A stretch of 64,000 nucleotides of DNA from Choristoneura fumiferana (Eukaryota; Arthropoda; Insecta; Lepidoptera; Tortricidae). Made by a program: the position numbers and the translations under genes. Where the stretch lies: contig NC_133496.1 of the NCBI RefSeq assembly GCF_025370935.1, positions 8,430,646 to 8,494,645 on the forward strand, written 5' to 3'. A model generated the notes under the pieces. That model was not told the origin of the DNA and made no database searches. It was given only the letters and a program-made list of their open reading frames with translations. Every line of letters begins with the position of its first letter. Position 1 is the first letter of the stretch. Below are positions 1-9,390 of this stretch, one piece after another.

Positions 1-25
1 TTTCTTTCTTTCTTTCTTTCTTTCT
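1..25. repeat. (CTTT)n microsatellite
   Basis: Six perfect TTTC units open the window and run into a dispersed repeat. The array may continue upstream of the window. Confidence 0.9.
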
Positions 26-600
26 AATATTATAAATACGAAAGTGTGTATGTATGTTTGTTACTCCTTTACGCTAAAACGGCTGGACAGATTTAGAGGA
101 AATTTTGGAATGTACTCTAACTGTCCCTAACCCGGGGGAATGTCAGGATAAAAAGTAGCCTAAGGGGCTGTTTCACCATCCATTGATTAGCGTTAACCGA
201 TGGTTAAATGTAATGCCGTCTCTGTCTATTCGTACAAAACAAATAGAGATGGCATCACACCTAACCGCCAGTTAACACTAATCAATGGATGGTGAAACAG
301 CCCCTAAGTGTTATTCCAGATGTCCAGCTATCTATCTGGAATAACACATACTTAGGCTACTTTTTATCCTGATAACAGGACGGCCGGGATAGGGATAAAA
401 CTTTGAATTAAAAACCAGTGGGCTTAGAGTCATGAAATTTGGCATGGTTGTTTTTAATGCAACTTCAATAAAACCAGGAAGTAATATAGGAAATGCCCAC
501 GGGAATTTTGTAAAATCCCGGAATTCCAATTCGACTGCTGTATCTAATGATTTACGCGTGCGAAGCCGCGGGTAGACAGTGGTAGACTATAAGTACTTTC
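26..600 (+). mobile_element. Helitron-like non-autonomous repeat, split by a MITE
   Basis: The stretch has the wording of a very common lepidopteran repeat: TAATATTATAAATACGAAAG near the start, a TTTGTTACTCCTTTACGC segment, then sequence around a sliced GGATAAAA and a 3' part reading CGTGCGAAGCCGCGGG. It matches the style of the Lep1-like non-autonomous Helitrons, which I recall but did not search. It encodes nothing. A hairpin MITE at 164-304 interrupts it. Similar fragments lie at 8640-8710, 15650-15790, 18605-18780, 51780-52110, 53840-54050 and 60700-60920. Confidence 0.55.
161..307. mobile_element. Hairpin MITE with TAA target duplication (PIF/Harbinger-like)
   Basis: A 141-bp element (164-304) begins GGGGCTGTTTCACCATCCAT and ends with its reverse complement. 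TAA is present on both sides (161-163 and 305-307). A 3-bp TWA target duplication with G-rich termini is the hallmark of PIF/Harbinger MITEs. The centre contains a second inverted pair around GTCTCTGTCTATT / AATAGAGATGGC. Degenerate relatives lie at about 12457-12550, downstream of gene 1, and at about 14950-15060. Confidence 0.8.
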
Positions 601-982
601 CAGACGGTAGGTTATTTAGTAAGGGTCACACAGAGTTACCTCTGTCAATATGGACTGCATAAATGACAGGTGTCATTCGGTTGCCCCGATGAGGGTAAAG
701 AAAAGGGCAGTAAATCTGAGAGATTTTTTTAGATTAAGGAAAAATCTTTTTCTATATTCCTAATATTGGCTTTCTTTAAAAGACGCTAGTCTAACTCACG
801 TACCGAGGATTTCGTGCGAATTAGTATGTATCTAGAAAATCCTATGTTAGCAAAGCCCTGTGGCACACGTTACATAAAACTAGTTTTTGGACGCGACTTC
901 GTCTGCTAAGAATTCAGTAATCGCTATCCCACGGGAACTGTAATTTTTAAGTTTCTCGCGGCGCTGTCTTCTTGACGGTGTC
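601..982. other. No gene seen
   Basis: AT-rich sequence without a convincing ORF, RNA gene or recognised repeat boundary. Confidence 0.5.
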
Positions 983-1061
983 GGGGGACCGCTAAGGTTA
1001 ACAGGAAACTAAAGTAAACATGTTGTATTTTTTAAAGTATTATTAACCTTAGCGGTCCCCC
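983..1061. mobile_element. 79-bp hairpin (MITE)
   Basis: A 19-bp perfect inverted repeat, GGGGGACCGCTAAGGTTAA at 983-1001 and its complement at 1043-1061, encloses 41 bp. The form is that of a minimal MITE. No clear target duplication was identified. Confidence 0.65.
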
Positions 1062-1063
1062 AA

Positions 1064-1211
1064 CAAATTGCAAAATTTCCACATGTGTATCGAAGTTTAA
1101 ATAATTGTCTCCGTGGCACATAAGTATACATATTTCATTTTTCAAAAAGGTTAGGCTACAGGGCAAACCCCTGACCCGATCGTCTTTGTTTTAAGCTTAA
1201 TCTTAGCTGAA
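1064..1211 (+). repeat. Dispersed repeat, inverted partner at 4440-4592
   Basis: About 150 bp starting CAAATTGCAAAATTTCCAC and ending near CTTAATCTTAGCTG. The same sequence, reverse complemented and with few differences, is at 4440-4592. The pair encloses 3.2 kb that contains two word arrays. Confidence 0.75.
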
Positions 1212-1239
1212 AGCTTAGGCTAAGCTAAATTGTCCAGTC

Positions 1240-1440
1240 ATAAGTCTAAGTCTATATACGTCCCACTGCTGGGCACAGACCTCCTCTCAGAACAAGAGGG
1301 CTTGGGCCATAGTTCCCACGCGGGCCCAGTGCGGATTGGGAACTTCTCACGCACCATTGAATTGCTTCGCAGTTTTGGGCAGGTTTCCACACGATGTTTT
1401 CCTTCACCGCAAAGCTCATGGTAAATTTGAAATGTATTCC
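1240..1440 (-). mobile_element. SINE body, reverse orientation
   Basis: It reads CCCACTGCTGGGCACAGACC, then AACAAGAGGGCTTGGGCCAT, then GCAAAGCTCATGG. This is the reverse complement of the body of the tRNA-derived SINE seen in forward orientation at 63752-64000. Metulj-type lepidopteran SINEs have this layout, from memory. The overlapping small ORFs are chance frames within the SINE. Confidence 0.7.
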
Positions 1441-1639
1441 GTGGTACTTATTAAATCTACCCAATATCCTTGGGATTTAAACTATTTTTATGCCAAATTT
1501 TATCTAAATCGGTTCAGACGTTATTTCATGATTGAGTAACAAACATCTTGACAAGCTTTCTCATTTATAATATTTGAAGGATAATCGAAATCCAAAAGTC
1601 GTGATGTCTTAGTGATTTGACCTGACATGCCACCGAGAT

Positions 1640-2215
1640 ACTACTGGTCCGGAGCAGCGACCGTTTCGCTGTCTCCTGTCTCTGGCAGTTGTCTCACCGC
1701 CAGCGAGGAAACGATTGGCTATCGACTATTTTCTCAAAGATATAGATTTTCTCTATTTTCTCGAAGATTTCTTTTATAAAAGATATAAGATCCTGTGTGA
1801 GTAAAAGAGACACATATATTAATAGTTGATCGCTGCCTGTTCACACTGTCGGCGAGAACTCGCTCTTACATCTTTTTTAGCAGCGACAAGAGCTATAAAA
1901 CTCGCTGAGCTATAGATACTCGCTCAGCGATGTCAGCTTGGCGGCCGCCCCGCACGAGCGAGTCGAGTGGAGCGAGTAATCGACCGTCGCACTCGAACAC
2001 TCGCTTACAGCCAGCGACAAAACTACACTCGCTTCTTGCTGCTCACCCACTCGTTTCTAGTTACTCGCTCTACTCGCTTCTCGCTCATCGTCGGCGGTGG
2101 GACAAGTGCCTCTGTCTCGTTTTAGAACTGTCGCTTAACATTGCCTAACGTCAAGTGACGGTCGCGGTCTACTGTGTCGGTCACTTGTCTCTGTCGCGGC
2201 GATGAACCGCCACCT
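1640..2215. repeat. Scrambled-word array D (word ACTCGCT / AGCGAGT)
   Basis: The words ACTCGCT, AGCGAGT and close variants (CAGCGAC, TCGCTGA, CGAGTGG) recur more than a dozen times on both strands, with irregular spacing, in an otherwise unrelated background. The densest part is 1850-2095, with a GC-rich centre near 1935-1960. It is not a simple tandem array because the spacers differ. An ORF at 1930-2148 follows from the stop-poor word and shows no protein homology that I recognise. Confidence 0.55.
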
Positions 2216-2335
2216 TTAGGCCGTAGTTCCCATGCTAGCCCATCGCGGAATGGGAACTTCACACACATCATCATTCTGAGAGGAGTCCTGCTCCCAGCAG
2301 CGGGACATATATAAGCTGGGATGATGATGAATAGA
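2215..2335 (+). mobile_element. SINE 3' end with ATGATG tail
   Basis: It contains GGCCGTAGTTCCCATGC, then CATCATTCTGAGAGGAGTCC, then CAGCAGCGGGACATATATAA and GATGATGATGA. This is the 3' end of the same SINE family as 63752-64000, in forward orientation and 5' truncated. Confidence 0.7.
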
Positions 2336-2585
2336 AATCTTAGCCACGTTCTCATTGGTGTTGGTTTCTCGTTGAAACAATTCATCGATATTTGTTCATA
2401 GTTTAGCCACATCCCTAATTTGTATAACGCGGGAGCAGGTGACGATTTTCCCCACTCCAATACATCACTACCCTTCTAATATTCAATGAGTCCCGCGGCC
2501 AATCAAGGCCTAAGAAATAAATTATTTAAGCCAGATAATTGGGACCACAATCACAAATAGTATTACAGTTTTTAACATTATTGAC

Positions 2586-2690
2586 GACCGGATGGCCTAG
2601 TGGTTAAAAAACCTGACTAGATGAAGATTGAGATCACGGGTTCGATTCCTAGTTCAAACAAGTATCATTATCATCATCATATATCAAGGT
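2586..2690 (+). mobile_element. tRNA-derived SINE head
   Basis: The sequence has an A-box-like TGGCCTAGTGG at about 2593 and a perfect B box GGTTCGATTCC at about 2639, spaced as in a tRNA, but the arms do not pair into a usable cloverleaf. It is followed by ATCATTATCATCATCATAT, a typical SINE/LINE tail. I read it as a tRNA-derived SINE rather than a functional tRNA. Confidence 0.65.
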
Positions 2691-2753
2691 GCGGCCAATT
2701 GTGTTTCGGTAGGAAGCGGCCTGCATCCACCATGAACCCGCGGCTTTAAACTC

Positions 2754-2841
2754 CGTTTCCACCAAAGATATTTTGACAGGATGTGTTGCGATAGAAATGA
2801 TTCATTTACCTATTCTTGCACAACACATCTCTGGTGGAAAC
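2754..2841. mobile_element. Hairpin MITE (GTTTCCACCA ends, hAT-like)
   Basis: The inverted ends are GTTTCCACCAAAGA and TCTCTGGTGGAAAC, with a second inner pair GATGTGTTGCG / CAACACATC. This is a common lepidopteran hAT-type MITE by its ends. I did not find a clean 8-bp target duplication. Confidence 0.65.
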
Positions 2842-2892
2842 AGCTGAGCGGAGCGAGGCTAGTAAATGTCAAATATAATTCCGCCATGAATT

Positions 2893-3000
2893 TCGAAAAA
2901 CTTAGAGGTGAGAGCTGGGGTTTGAACCCACGATTTTACATAAAATCAAAGTCAAAGTCAAAGTCAAAATATCTTTATTCAATTTAGGCTATAACAAGCA
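2893..3000 (-). mobile_element. Reverse SINE head joined to a LINE 3' tail
   Basis: GAGAGCTGGGGTTTGAACCC is an inverted B-box region of a tRNA-type SINE. It is followed by a (TCAAAG)n tract at about 2946-2970 and AATATCTTTATTCAATTTAG, a LINE 3' end in reverse orientation. Two retroposon fragments therefore abut here. Confidence 0.55.
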
Positions 3001-3489
3001 CTTATGAATGCGCATATGCTTACGTACATTTGTAGGTTGTCCGGCTCGCACTTGGCCATTTTTTTTTAAATATTTGATGAATGCTAACGGCACTTACGAT
3101 GTGATACCTCATAGTAGGAAATTTTTACTCGTTTTACTCCCTTACCTATTCATAGAAAATAATAACGGTAAAACCACAGAATGAATGTTATAACAGCTAC
3201 GTTCAAAGTTTCCTGAGTGTTCTGTTGAGATAGAACGTACCATTACGCTCGCGAACTTCTGTCAGTCCGCTTGTAATTCACAAATTGATCTCGGTTAGAC
3301 CAAGCGTCACAGTACAGCTACCTTCAACAGTAGACTTATGTTTAGGGTTGCCAGCACTTCTTTGTATGAAAAAGTTAACATTTGTCTCCATTCGGTGAAT
3401 AAGACTCCTCATAGTAAAACGTTTACTCGTTTCACTCCTTTATTCATAAAAAAGATACTTTAAGGGCAAAATCATAGAATTAATATTGG
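3001..3489. other. No gene seen; repeat-like
   Basis: AT-rich sequence containing two related segments at about 3110-3190 and 3400-3480 (both ACTCGTTT..CTCC..TATTCATA followed by a conserved adenine-rich part). This suggests an old local duplication of about 290 bp period. No ORF of note. Confidence 0.45.
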
Positions 3490-4110
3490 GAGCACCCAAA
3501 TACTCCGAAATATTTTATTCCGAATTTGCTAATTCCGATTTTCAAAACTCCGATTTTCACAATTCCTAAGACATATAATTCCGATTACCTAAAAACACGA
3601 AATTTATTTTTCCGAATTTCAAAATATCGATTTTTTTAATATCCGATATTTAAAATTCCGAAGAATGAAAATGCACGAAATGTTATTGGCCCGAAATACA
3701 GTATTCCGATTATCAATTTTCCAAAATGACATCGCTAATTCGGAAATATGACATTCGGCAAAATAAACTTCGTGGTTTTAATAATCGGAATCTTGATTTC
3801 GAATCTCGAATTAATATCAATCAATTTAGATAAATTGACCTGCATACTTAGGTTAGGTTAGGTTAGAATTGCGACAAGGCGCGAAGCGCCATAACTGCGC
3901 GAAATAGGAGCTCCGCGAATTAAAATTCGGAATTTTGAAAATCGTAATTTTTAACATTATGTATTTTTAATTTTCGGATTTATAAAAATCGGAGTTATGA
4001 AGAATCGAAAAAGTCATATTAGGAGTTTTAAAAACATTCCAGAAAAATCGGTATTTTGAAGTTCGTGATTCCGACTTTCGTAATTTCGTTTTTCGTATTT
4101 ATGTAGTGTA
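3490..4110. repeat. Scrambled-word array A (word ATTCCGATTTTC) with TTAGG core
   Basis: The word AATTCCGATTTTCAAAA and its degenerate versions (TTCCGA, TCGGAAT, TCGGA) recur some 20 times, on both strands, with variable spacers. The centre at 3849-3930 holds (TTAGG)3 followed by TTAGAATTGCGACAAGGCG and a GC-rich hairpin GGCGCGAAGCGCC. The core wording recurs in array B at 52717, although the arm word there is different. No coding potential. Confidence 0.6.
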
Positions 4111-4439
4111 ATTATGACAGCTCATAAGTTTCGACTTTCCTGAGTTGTGCGAGATAGAACGTACCATTAGGCTGTTTTTTCTTCGGAGATATGCGAGGGT
4201 GTGTTGAGAGGAATTTTGTAATTAACCAATAGAAACGCTTGATTTACTTATCCTTGCAACGCACAGCACGGCTCTACTGAAATTATATTGACATTGGAAA
4301 TGTCTTTTCGTGCGCTCCAGTGTAGGCTCCGATTTCAAAGTGCGATCCCCTTATATCTCGGAGAGACTTTGCGCTCGATATTTTGGAAACGAAGAATGAT
4401 AATCAAAAATTTGAGAAAAACTCCTGTGGACAATTTACT

Positions 4440-4592
4440 CAGCTAAGATTAAGCTTAAAACAAAGACGATCGGGTTAAGGGTTTGCTCTGTAACCTAACC
4501 TTTTTGAAAAATGAAATACTTATGTATACTTATGCGCCACGGAGACAATTATTTAAACTTCGATACACGTGTGGAAATTTTGCAATTTGTTT
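4440..4592 (-). repeat. Dispersed repeat, inverted partner of 1064-1211
   Basis: Reverse complement of 1064-1211 with few mismatches, starting AGCTAAGATTAAGCTTAAAA. Confidence 0.75.
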
Positions 4593-4939
4593 GTTCACAG
4601 GCGTTATGTCGAGGATATTTATATTAATCTAAGAATAATAGTAGATTGTACAACAAGAGCATAAAACGAGCCGTTTTACCCGAGACGTTCATATAGCCAT
4701 CCGAGCCGGTACGGTGAGGGTGGATAGACGAGTCGAAGGGAAAATGAGTTTAATGCTCAAGTTTTTACACTCTGTTTTTCAATTCGATGGCGAGGACATT
4801 AAATAGCAACAGTGGGAACAATTGTTCACTTACTATGTATCGTTTATTGTTCACGCATTACTATTATAATTATAAAATTGTTTAGTTTTATTGGTCTATT
4901 TTGATTGATTTTTAGTTTTATATAAATTAAAAATTAAAT

Positions 4940-6030
4940 ATATTGACCCGGATAACTCAAGTCTTAAATCGAGTATAGACCGACATGTTTCGGGCTAATC
5001 CGTAGCTCTTCCTCTTCGGAGCAACGCAACTCGGCGGCTGCTGCAACACGCGCATGTCGGGCTAAACGGGCGGACCCGGCCGGGTTGGCGCCGAATGCAA
5101 CCGGGCCCAGCCGGGTTGAGAAACATACCGGGTTGCAATGTCTACTCAGCAGCGACAAAAAATATTCGAATTCCATAGATTCATTTCCAATATGCTCGAT
5201 AGTCGTGTGAGGCACGAAATCTGTGATTTTTTTATGAATTATGGGAGATATGTCCCATAAAAGGACTTTTTCAGTTAATTTTGAACGATTGACATCAGAA
5301 ACAACAACATACATAAACCAAAAAAGAACTAAAACAATGCAAATATGCTTTATTGAACATATCGAATCAGTATAAAGATATAATAAGAAATGAAAATCGA
5401 GAAATAAACATAACTATAAATAAACACAACTATAAATGATTTTATTGGTAGGACCTTGTACACGTATAAAACAAAAAAATATTATGATTATGATTATAAA
5501 CAAATGTAAATTTAAATGAACCACAGTTAAAAAAAACTTATGGAACGAATGGCAAACGCGTCTCAACTAGTTATTCGGATATTTCCTACGTTTTCTACTG
5601 ATCTGTTTTATACACTGCGGCACATCATAGGTACAATTTCGCAGGTTCTCTTGCCTCTAATAATGCTTTAGATAATTTAAGTTTGTTGTAGCATTGCGAG
5701 GCAACGTGGCAGTGTCAAGACTAAGAATTTACACGAACACGAACACGAACGTGCCTTTACGGAGCGATGTTGTTAGTGTTGTGTGCTACCCTACATTAGA
5801 CATTGACAATAAAAATGACGATAAAAATGCGGGTAGTTGTGCGCCGGTGTTAGTTTCGTCGGGCAGTCGCGTAAGCAAAGCGGTGGCGCGTAGTGTGCGT
5901 GTTGCGGCAGCCGCCGAGTCGCGTGCTCCTGAGAAGAAGGGCTACGAAATAGCCCGAAACATGTCGAGTCAAACTTGGTTTAAGACGTGAGTTATCCGTT
6001 ACAATATCATTTAATACTAAGAATTTAATT
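4940..6030. mobile_element. Fold-back element with about 110-bp imperfect TIRs
   Basis: The left end (TATTGACCCGGATAACTCAA..., 4940-5055) is matched in inverse orientation by the right end at about 5885-6025 (...TTTAAGACGTGAGTTATCCG). The arms include CATGTTTCGGGCTA and ACTCGGCGGCTGC blocks. Open frames run through both arms (minus 4964-5314, plus 5694-5990), but the two arms encode each other's complement, so I treat them as non-coding. The short relative at 17148-17297 keeps only the outer arms. Confidence 0.65.
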
Positions 6031-6096
6031 GAATGAATCGTCAAAGAAACTGTTGCTGCTGGTTGAAACTTATAAAATGCCAACGGTATTCTTAAA

Positions 6097-6690
6097 AAAC
6101 CGACCAAAAGCGTATCGGACACGCCCAAGATACGGTTCCGTAGCCATTACGAAAAAATCAAATAATTGTTTTCTAAGGATTTCGTATTATTGTGTACGTA
6201 ATCTTCCGAGTTTAGGTATATTTTATAATTTTTATTCCTTAGGCTGCTATTAACTCTTAAACTACTAATAATTCTCAAGCAATCTTAGCCGTTATAATTT
6301 TCCTTGTAAATTTAAGGTACCTATTTACTACCATCCTGAAATTTTTCAAATTTTTCCACTCAACAGTTTAGATTTTTGACGGGGAACGCTCAATTTTAAT
6401 AAAAAATTTCGCAAACAGATCACTGAATCGAAAATTGTCGTCACAATCATGCAATGGTTTTAAAATACCTATACAACGATACCCCACACTATAGGGTTAG
6501 TCGAGGAAGGTACCCTAAAAATTTATTTGTAATAATTGTTTATTTTAACACTTTCTCTGTGTGACTGATATGTATATTCATGCCAAATTACAGCTTTCTA
6601 GCACTCTCTCTGAGCTTAGCCGCGGACGGAAAGACAGATGAACAGACATGGCGAAAGTATAAGGGTTCCTAGTTGAGTACGGAACCCTTA
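6097..6690 (+). mobile_element. CCGGCCAAGAGCGTGTCGGA-family repeat, full copy
   Basis: It begins ACCGACCAAAAGCGTATCGG, continues GGTTCCGTAGCCATTACGAA, and ends with CGCGGACGGAAAGACAGA and AGTACGGAACCCTTAA. The family recurs at 18050-18605, 31447-31863 (reverse), 33110-33170, 36055-36620, 50126-50735 (reverse) and 55828-56075. The ends carry GGTTCCG / CGGAACC in inverse orientation. It is non-coding and its mobilising partner is unknown. Confidence 0.65.
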
Positions 6691-6699
6691 AATTGGAAG

Positions 6700-7834
6700 A
6701 AAATGACTGGTGCCAAGTTTTTAGTGCTTGTGGCAGTGCAATGTGGCAGGGTACGTGATCTTATGAGTTTGGATTGGAAACCAAGATTTACTTATTTCGA
6801 TAAATTTCGCTACAACCGTTAATTTATTTATTTATCATTATTTTCCAGACAATAAAGAGGTCCACAATTCTGTTAGGTATCCTAAACCTACATATCAGTA
6901 TTCCATAAATAATTATAGGACAATCGAACTGATTAGCTGTCATCCTTACAATGCAGTGCTTTAATCAAAACCTTTAATCAAATCATTGTGAAACTACCAG
7001 TAAGACATATTTTTTTACAAAGTAACAAATAATTTAATATAAGAATAATACATGTTATATTAAATAGAAGATGACACAGTTCATGCATCTCACAGAACTT
7101 CAAACATATGTGCGTACGTGACAGACGTCCAACCAATCTTCTTGCAAACACAACACGGCTTGGGACCAATTCGAGTTGTGATTCTAGTGCAAAGCTCCAA
7201 CAAGCGGAGATTTTCGGCGGGACACAGTTCGCTGCTGGCGCCGTAATAAATAGCGAAAACATGGGCAAAGAGAGATCTTTTGACATTCGATTCTTAAATT
7301 ATTTGGAAATAACAAAACTTAAATCTACCAACGCGGCAGTATGTCAGCCAAGTTCGCAAGATCAATCTGCATTTAAGATTTAAGTCTCCTAAAAGGTTTG
7401 AGATTACATCCCAACTATTTTACTATGGTAGTCGAGACGGTATTCGCCACCCTGTTTGTAGATCAAATCAGTTCAGCGCTGTGTTCTTGTGTTTTCGAAA
7501 GGATTAAAAGTAATCAATCACCCATCTGCTCACTCCCACGATCTGGCAACTACGGCCTTTGTAGATTTATCCGTCCCTTTCTGACTAGTTTAATTGAAAG
7601 AGGACAAAGCAACTGAAAAAAGTTATAACGCATTGTAGATCCTACCTGAGGTGCCCAGTTACAAACTGTTGGATTTTAATTTAATTTAACTATGTTTTTG
7701 TTTACTAGCTGCCAAAATTGTAATCAAAAACGTGATTAGCAATTTAAACCCCTAAGATAGGTATTTGTTGTTTACCGCTGATATTGAAATTATGTTTTTA
7801 AGTCAAACTTTGAAATAAATAGTTATTTGTGTCA
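6700..7834. other. No gene assigned
   Basis: AT-rich sequence. ORFs at 6978-7286 (minus), 7108-7383 (plus) and 7398-7616 (plus) overlap or lack any motif I recognise. The segment around 7110-7290 is less AT-rich than its surroundings and could be a decayed coding fragment, but I cannot identify it. Confidence 0.4.
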
Positions 7835-7990
7835 CAAGGGAGCAAAATGATGTATTTACGGCGAGAGCGCGGTACATTGAATCCAGAATGTAGCGAGGGA
7901 TTCTAAAGTAGAATCTTGAGCGTAATGAAGAATTTAAGTGTTAACGCCGAAGATGAAAATAATTTTGCTCCCGAGTGACACGTACAAGTT
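7835..7990 (+). mobile_element. Fragment of the TTTTGCTCCC fold-back family
   Basis: It contains GGGAGCAAAATGATGTATTT, then AGCGAGGGATTCTAAAGTAG and AATTTTGCTCCCGAG. The same words fill the large fold-back at 19191-19974, so this is a single-arm remnant. Confidence 0.65.
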
Positions 7991-8319
7991 CTCAAACCGA
8001 GTATGTCGAAAATTTAAATAACACAATTCTAAATATAATTAAAGAGCAACCAGAATAGAAAATAGCGTCGTTTTACAATTATCAACTCAAGCGGGCTTTT
8101 TTCAGTGCTGGACATTAATTTCATTTTTGTATCATGGAGATGTTGATTGCGCCTTTTTGATGCTGGATTAACGTTTGAATAATTCTGATTTATCTGCTCT
8201 GAAATGAATTAATTTTCTGTTTATATTTCGTAAACATGAAATCACTAGCTTTTACCTGCTGCTTTGCTCGCGTGAATCATCAGATGTGGGATGTAAATAG
8301 AAATTCTTGTATTTTACTA

Positions 8320-8458
8320 AAGTACAGTCAAAGGCATAAATATATAACGTTACCAGGACGTCAAAAATATCTATACACCTTTATACCACTAACCATAAGT
8401 TCGATGTATACATATATTTGACGCTATGGCTGTATAGATATTTATGCCCTTGAGTGTA
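8320..8458. mobile_element. Hairpin MITE (CAAAGGCATAAATAT ends)
   Basis: The left end CAGTCAAAGGCATAAATAT pairs with the right end ATATTTATGCCCTTGAGTG. A second inner pair around ACGTCAAAAATAT / ATATATTTGACGC lies inside. A short non-coding hairpin element. Confidence 0.6.
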
Positions 8459-8639
8459 TCACGGGAATGGGGTAGGCGTATGCCTCTATTTTCTGTACTG
8501 CTTACTATACTCGTATATTATGGCGTTCAATCAGTCATTGTATTTTATTTTTTATTGTACTGGATCCCCAAGAATCACACCGAGGTCCTCATTAAATAGT
8601 GCTGTTTGTTGCACCCATTCAATATTTCATGTCTTCAGA

Positions 8640-8710
8640 CTTAACTTATTCATGCGTGCCACCCGATTCCGTGGGAATATCGGGATAAAAAGTAGCTTAT
8701 GTGTTGTTTT
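8640..8710 (+). mobile_element. Helitron-like repeat fragment
   Basis: It contains CCGTGGGAATATCGGGATAA and AAGTAGCTTATGTG, the middle part of the family at 26-600. Confidence 0.45.
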
Positions 8711-8798
8711 AGAGATCATTACATGTTTTAACATCATTCAAAGCTGACCAGTCGTTTATTTAAGTGTGAAAGTGTCACAAATACCCAAGCACATATAT

Positions 8799-8800
<2 letters not shown>

Positions 8801-8842
<42 letters not shown>

Positions 8843-8850
8843 GCGCACGC
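8801..8850. repeat. (CA)n / (CG)n microsatellite
   Basis: Forty bases of pure CA followed by CGCGCGCACGC. Confidence 0.95.
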
Positions 8851-8900
8851 TTACTCATATGTGTACACATGCACAAACAAGGTTAACAAATTAACGCGAG

Positions 8901-8956
8901 TAGGTATATAAGATAGTTATATATATATATATATATATAACTATCTTATATACCTA
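8901..8956. repeat. Perfect 56-bp AT palindrome
   Basis: TAGGTATATAAGATAGTTAT is followed by an (AT)n centre and then by its exact reverse complement ending TACCTA. The whole 56 bases read identically on both strands, and a further (TA)n tract follows at 8957-8974. It can form a cruciform. Confidence 0.9.
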
Positions 8957-9082
8957 TATATATATATATATATAAAAAAGTGCTGTCTTCGCCAACAAAT
9001 TGCTTAGCAGTTTGGCGAAAATGTTTGTAAGTTGTCATTTTGTAAATAATGGCTTAATAAATAAAAACAATATATATTAATC

Positions 9083-9190
9083 ATTGATCGGCCTATAGCA
9101 GTCCACTGCTGGACATAGGTCTCCCCAAATGAGTGACATTGCACCTTATCCCCGGCTCAACGCATCCAGCTTCTACCAGCAAACCTATCA
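9083..9190 (-). mobile_element. LINE 3' end remnant (RTE-like)
   Basis: CAGTCCACTGCTGGACATAG followed by GTCTCCCCAAATGAGTG and ACGCATCCAGCTTCTACCAG. This is the antisense wording of the C-terminal coding end of lepidopteran RTE-type LINEs, best preserved here at 54057-54354. Confidence 0.5.
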
Positions 9191-9390
9191 GAAATTCATA
9201 AACCTTGGCCTTTATAATATTAGTAGATTAATTTCTACGAATATGCGAAAATATATGAAACAACTCATAATAGGCACCAACCCATACAGCGGCGCGTATA
9301 ACCTACCAAATCTCGAATGCTACTTACCAGCTTTTATTTGGGTAGGTACGTTGTTTATTTATGCTATAATTGAATCGGCCCGCGTTTGAT

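Noticed and set aside
2590..2665. Functional tRNA gene
   Set aside because: A and B boxes are present, but the arms do not fold and a SINE-type tail follows.
3849..3866. Telomeric repeat or internal telomere fusion
   Set aside because: Only three TTAGG units, and they occur as the core of dispersed arrays (also at 52717).
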